6,663 bases of DNA. Origin: Methanocalculus sp. Its GTDB lineage: Archaea > Halobacteriota > Methanomicrobia > Methanomicrobiales > Methanocorpusculaceae. The stretch is from the NCBI RefSeq assembly GCF_030651615.1, contig NZ_JAUSCG010000192.1:1-6663 (forward strand), in the 5' to 3' direction. Below, piece by piece: positions 6,298-6,663 of this stretch. Below the pieces are notes generated by a model. The model worked only from the letters and a program-made list of their open reading frames with translations, searched no databases and had not been told where the DNA came from. Position numbers and translations under genes: made by a program. Position 1 is the first letter of the stretch; each line of letters starts with the position of its first letter.

Positions 6298-6339
6298 GAC
6301 CCGATACCTTCAATGTCTCGTGCATCAACAGGTTCTCCT

Positions 6340-6519
6340 ATGAAAAATATGGAGATGAAGAAGAGCGGGACAAAACTGATCATCGAGGTTGACCTTACCC
6401 AGGACTTTGGGATCTCAAAATCCGGAAAATCAAGGATTATTGCGTCCAGTGAGGGAAACATCTCGATTCCCGGCGATGAGGAGATCAAGATCGGTCTGAA
6501 TATCTATCGGAAGGCGTAG
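6340..6519 (+). CDS. Small conserved-looking protein of unknown function
   Basis: 59 aa from the ATG at 6340, chosen because AGGT (6330-6333) lies six bases upstream. Alternative starts are ATGs at 6313, 6349 and 6355; the likely conserved core begins at 'MKKSGTKLIIEVDL', so any of the last three is possible. The sequence reads as two beta-strand segments around a 'SKSGKSRIIASSEGN' loop and ends in 'EEIKIGLNIYRKA'. It recalls short prokaryotic proteins with an 'EVDL...SKSGK...IAS..GN' pattern, for which I know no function. There is no signal peptide, membrane segment or Cys/His metal site; it is probably cytoplasmic. The reading of this frame as coding rests on its protein-like composition and ribosome-binding site. 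It is divergent from chorismate mutase across a long non-coding region. Confidence 0.7.
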   Translation: MKNMEMKKSGTKLIIEVDLTQDFGISKSGKSRIIASSEGNISIPGDEEIKIGLNIYRKA

Positions 6520-6623
6520 ATAGGGGAGTTAACCCTGGGTAGGTTCTTTCCATCATTCGTGGAAATATAGATCCCTCGTAATCCATTTTTCTGCGTAAGT
6601 TATTTGATGAAAGAGACATAAGA

Positions 6624-6663
6624 ATGGATATTGCTGAAGGTCTGAGGTATATGGATATTAATG
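6624..6663 (+). CDS. Possible 5' end of a further gene, cut by the window edge
   Basis: An ATG at 6624 opens a frame that runs to the end of the window (MDIAEGLRYMDIN). The same frame is open back to a stop at 6579-6581. A TATA-like AAATATAG at 6561-6568 would place transcription start about 30 bases before the ATG. There is no clear Shine-Dalgarno site, and 13 codons are too few to identify a family. Confidence 0.2.
   Translation, partial: MDIAEGLRYMDIN

Larger units (their letters stand above)
5927..6339. other. 413-base divergent non-coding region rich in inverted repeats
   Basis: Lies between chorismate mutase (minus) and the small protein (plus). It is A/T-richer than the flanking genes near 6200-6255. 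It contains a hairpin with T-run (5976-6004), a T7 run (6053-6059), a 20-base palindrome (6068-6087), an 8-3-8 inverted repeat (6178-6196), TACATATGTA (6210-6219), TGTTAACA (6237-6244) and a 7-1-7 inverted repeat (6283-6297). I see no tRNA, rRNA or CRISPR repeat. The minus-strand frame is open through much of it, but its translation looks non-coding. Confidence 0.6.

Noticed and set aside
1..6663. CRISPR arrays, tRNA/rRNA genes, insertion sequences
   Set aside because: No regularly spaced repeats, no cloverleaf-like sequence and no transposase-like frames or terminal inverted repeats were seen.

Overview
The window looks like chromosomal DNA of a methanogenic archaeon, most likely of the order Methanomicrobiales. 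This is inferred from gene content: an envelope protein joining PQQ-type propeller blades, DUF4430 domains and a PGF-pre-PGF-like domain; an archaeal-style free-standing AroQ chorismate mutase; A/T-rich TATA-like promoter elements; and Shine-Dalgarno matches to parts of GGAGGTGAT. Genus cannot be fixed from this sequence alone.

Layout. (1) Positions 2-3996, plus strand: a two-gene, translationally coupled unit (ATGA overlap) encoding envelope proteins. The first, whose 5' end lies outside the window, has propeller blades, two DUF4430 (transcobalamin-C-terminal-like) domains, a PGF-pre-PGF-like domain and a C-terminal membrane anchor. The second has a signal peptide, an alpha/alpha-toroid region of squalene-cyclase/prenyltransferase-type repeats, a BtuF-like metal-chelate/cobamide binding domain and a C-terminal anchor. 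Together they carry the two domain types of animal transcobalamin plus an ABC-type binding protein, which suggests a surface system for capturing a corrinoid or similar ligand. No permease or ATPase gene lies in the window. (2) Positions 4073-4891, minus strand: a membrane-anchored Cache/PDC sensor-like protein with no cytoplasmic output domain, convergent with the first unit. (3) Positions 4892-5040: a divergent promoter region with a perfect 7-3-7 inverted repeat next to a TATA box. (4) Positions 5041-5631, plus strand: a JAB/MPN-type (JAMM-like) putative metalloprotease. (5) Positions 5642-5926, minus strand: chorismate mutase, convergent with the JAMM-like gene and 10 bases away from it. 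(6) Positions 5927-6339: a 413-base non-coding divergent region unusually rich in perfect inverted repeats, including a 20-base palindrome. (7) Positions 6340-6519, plus strand: a small protein of a family with no known function to me. (8) Positions 6520-6663: mostly non-coding, with a possible start of another gene at the edge.

The strongest biological story is the coupled pair at the left: a possible archaeal cobamide-capture apparatus built from transcobalamin-like parts. The other genes look like separate transcription units, with chorismate mutase serving phenylalanine/tyrosine synthesis in the cytoplasm.
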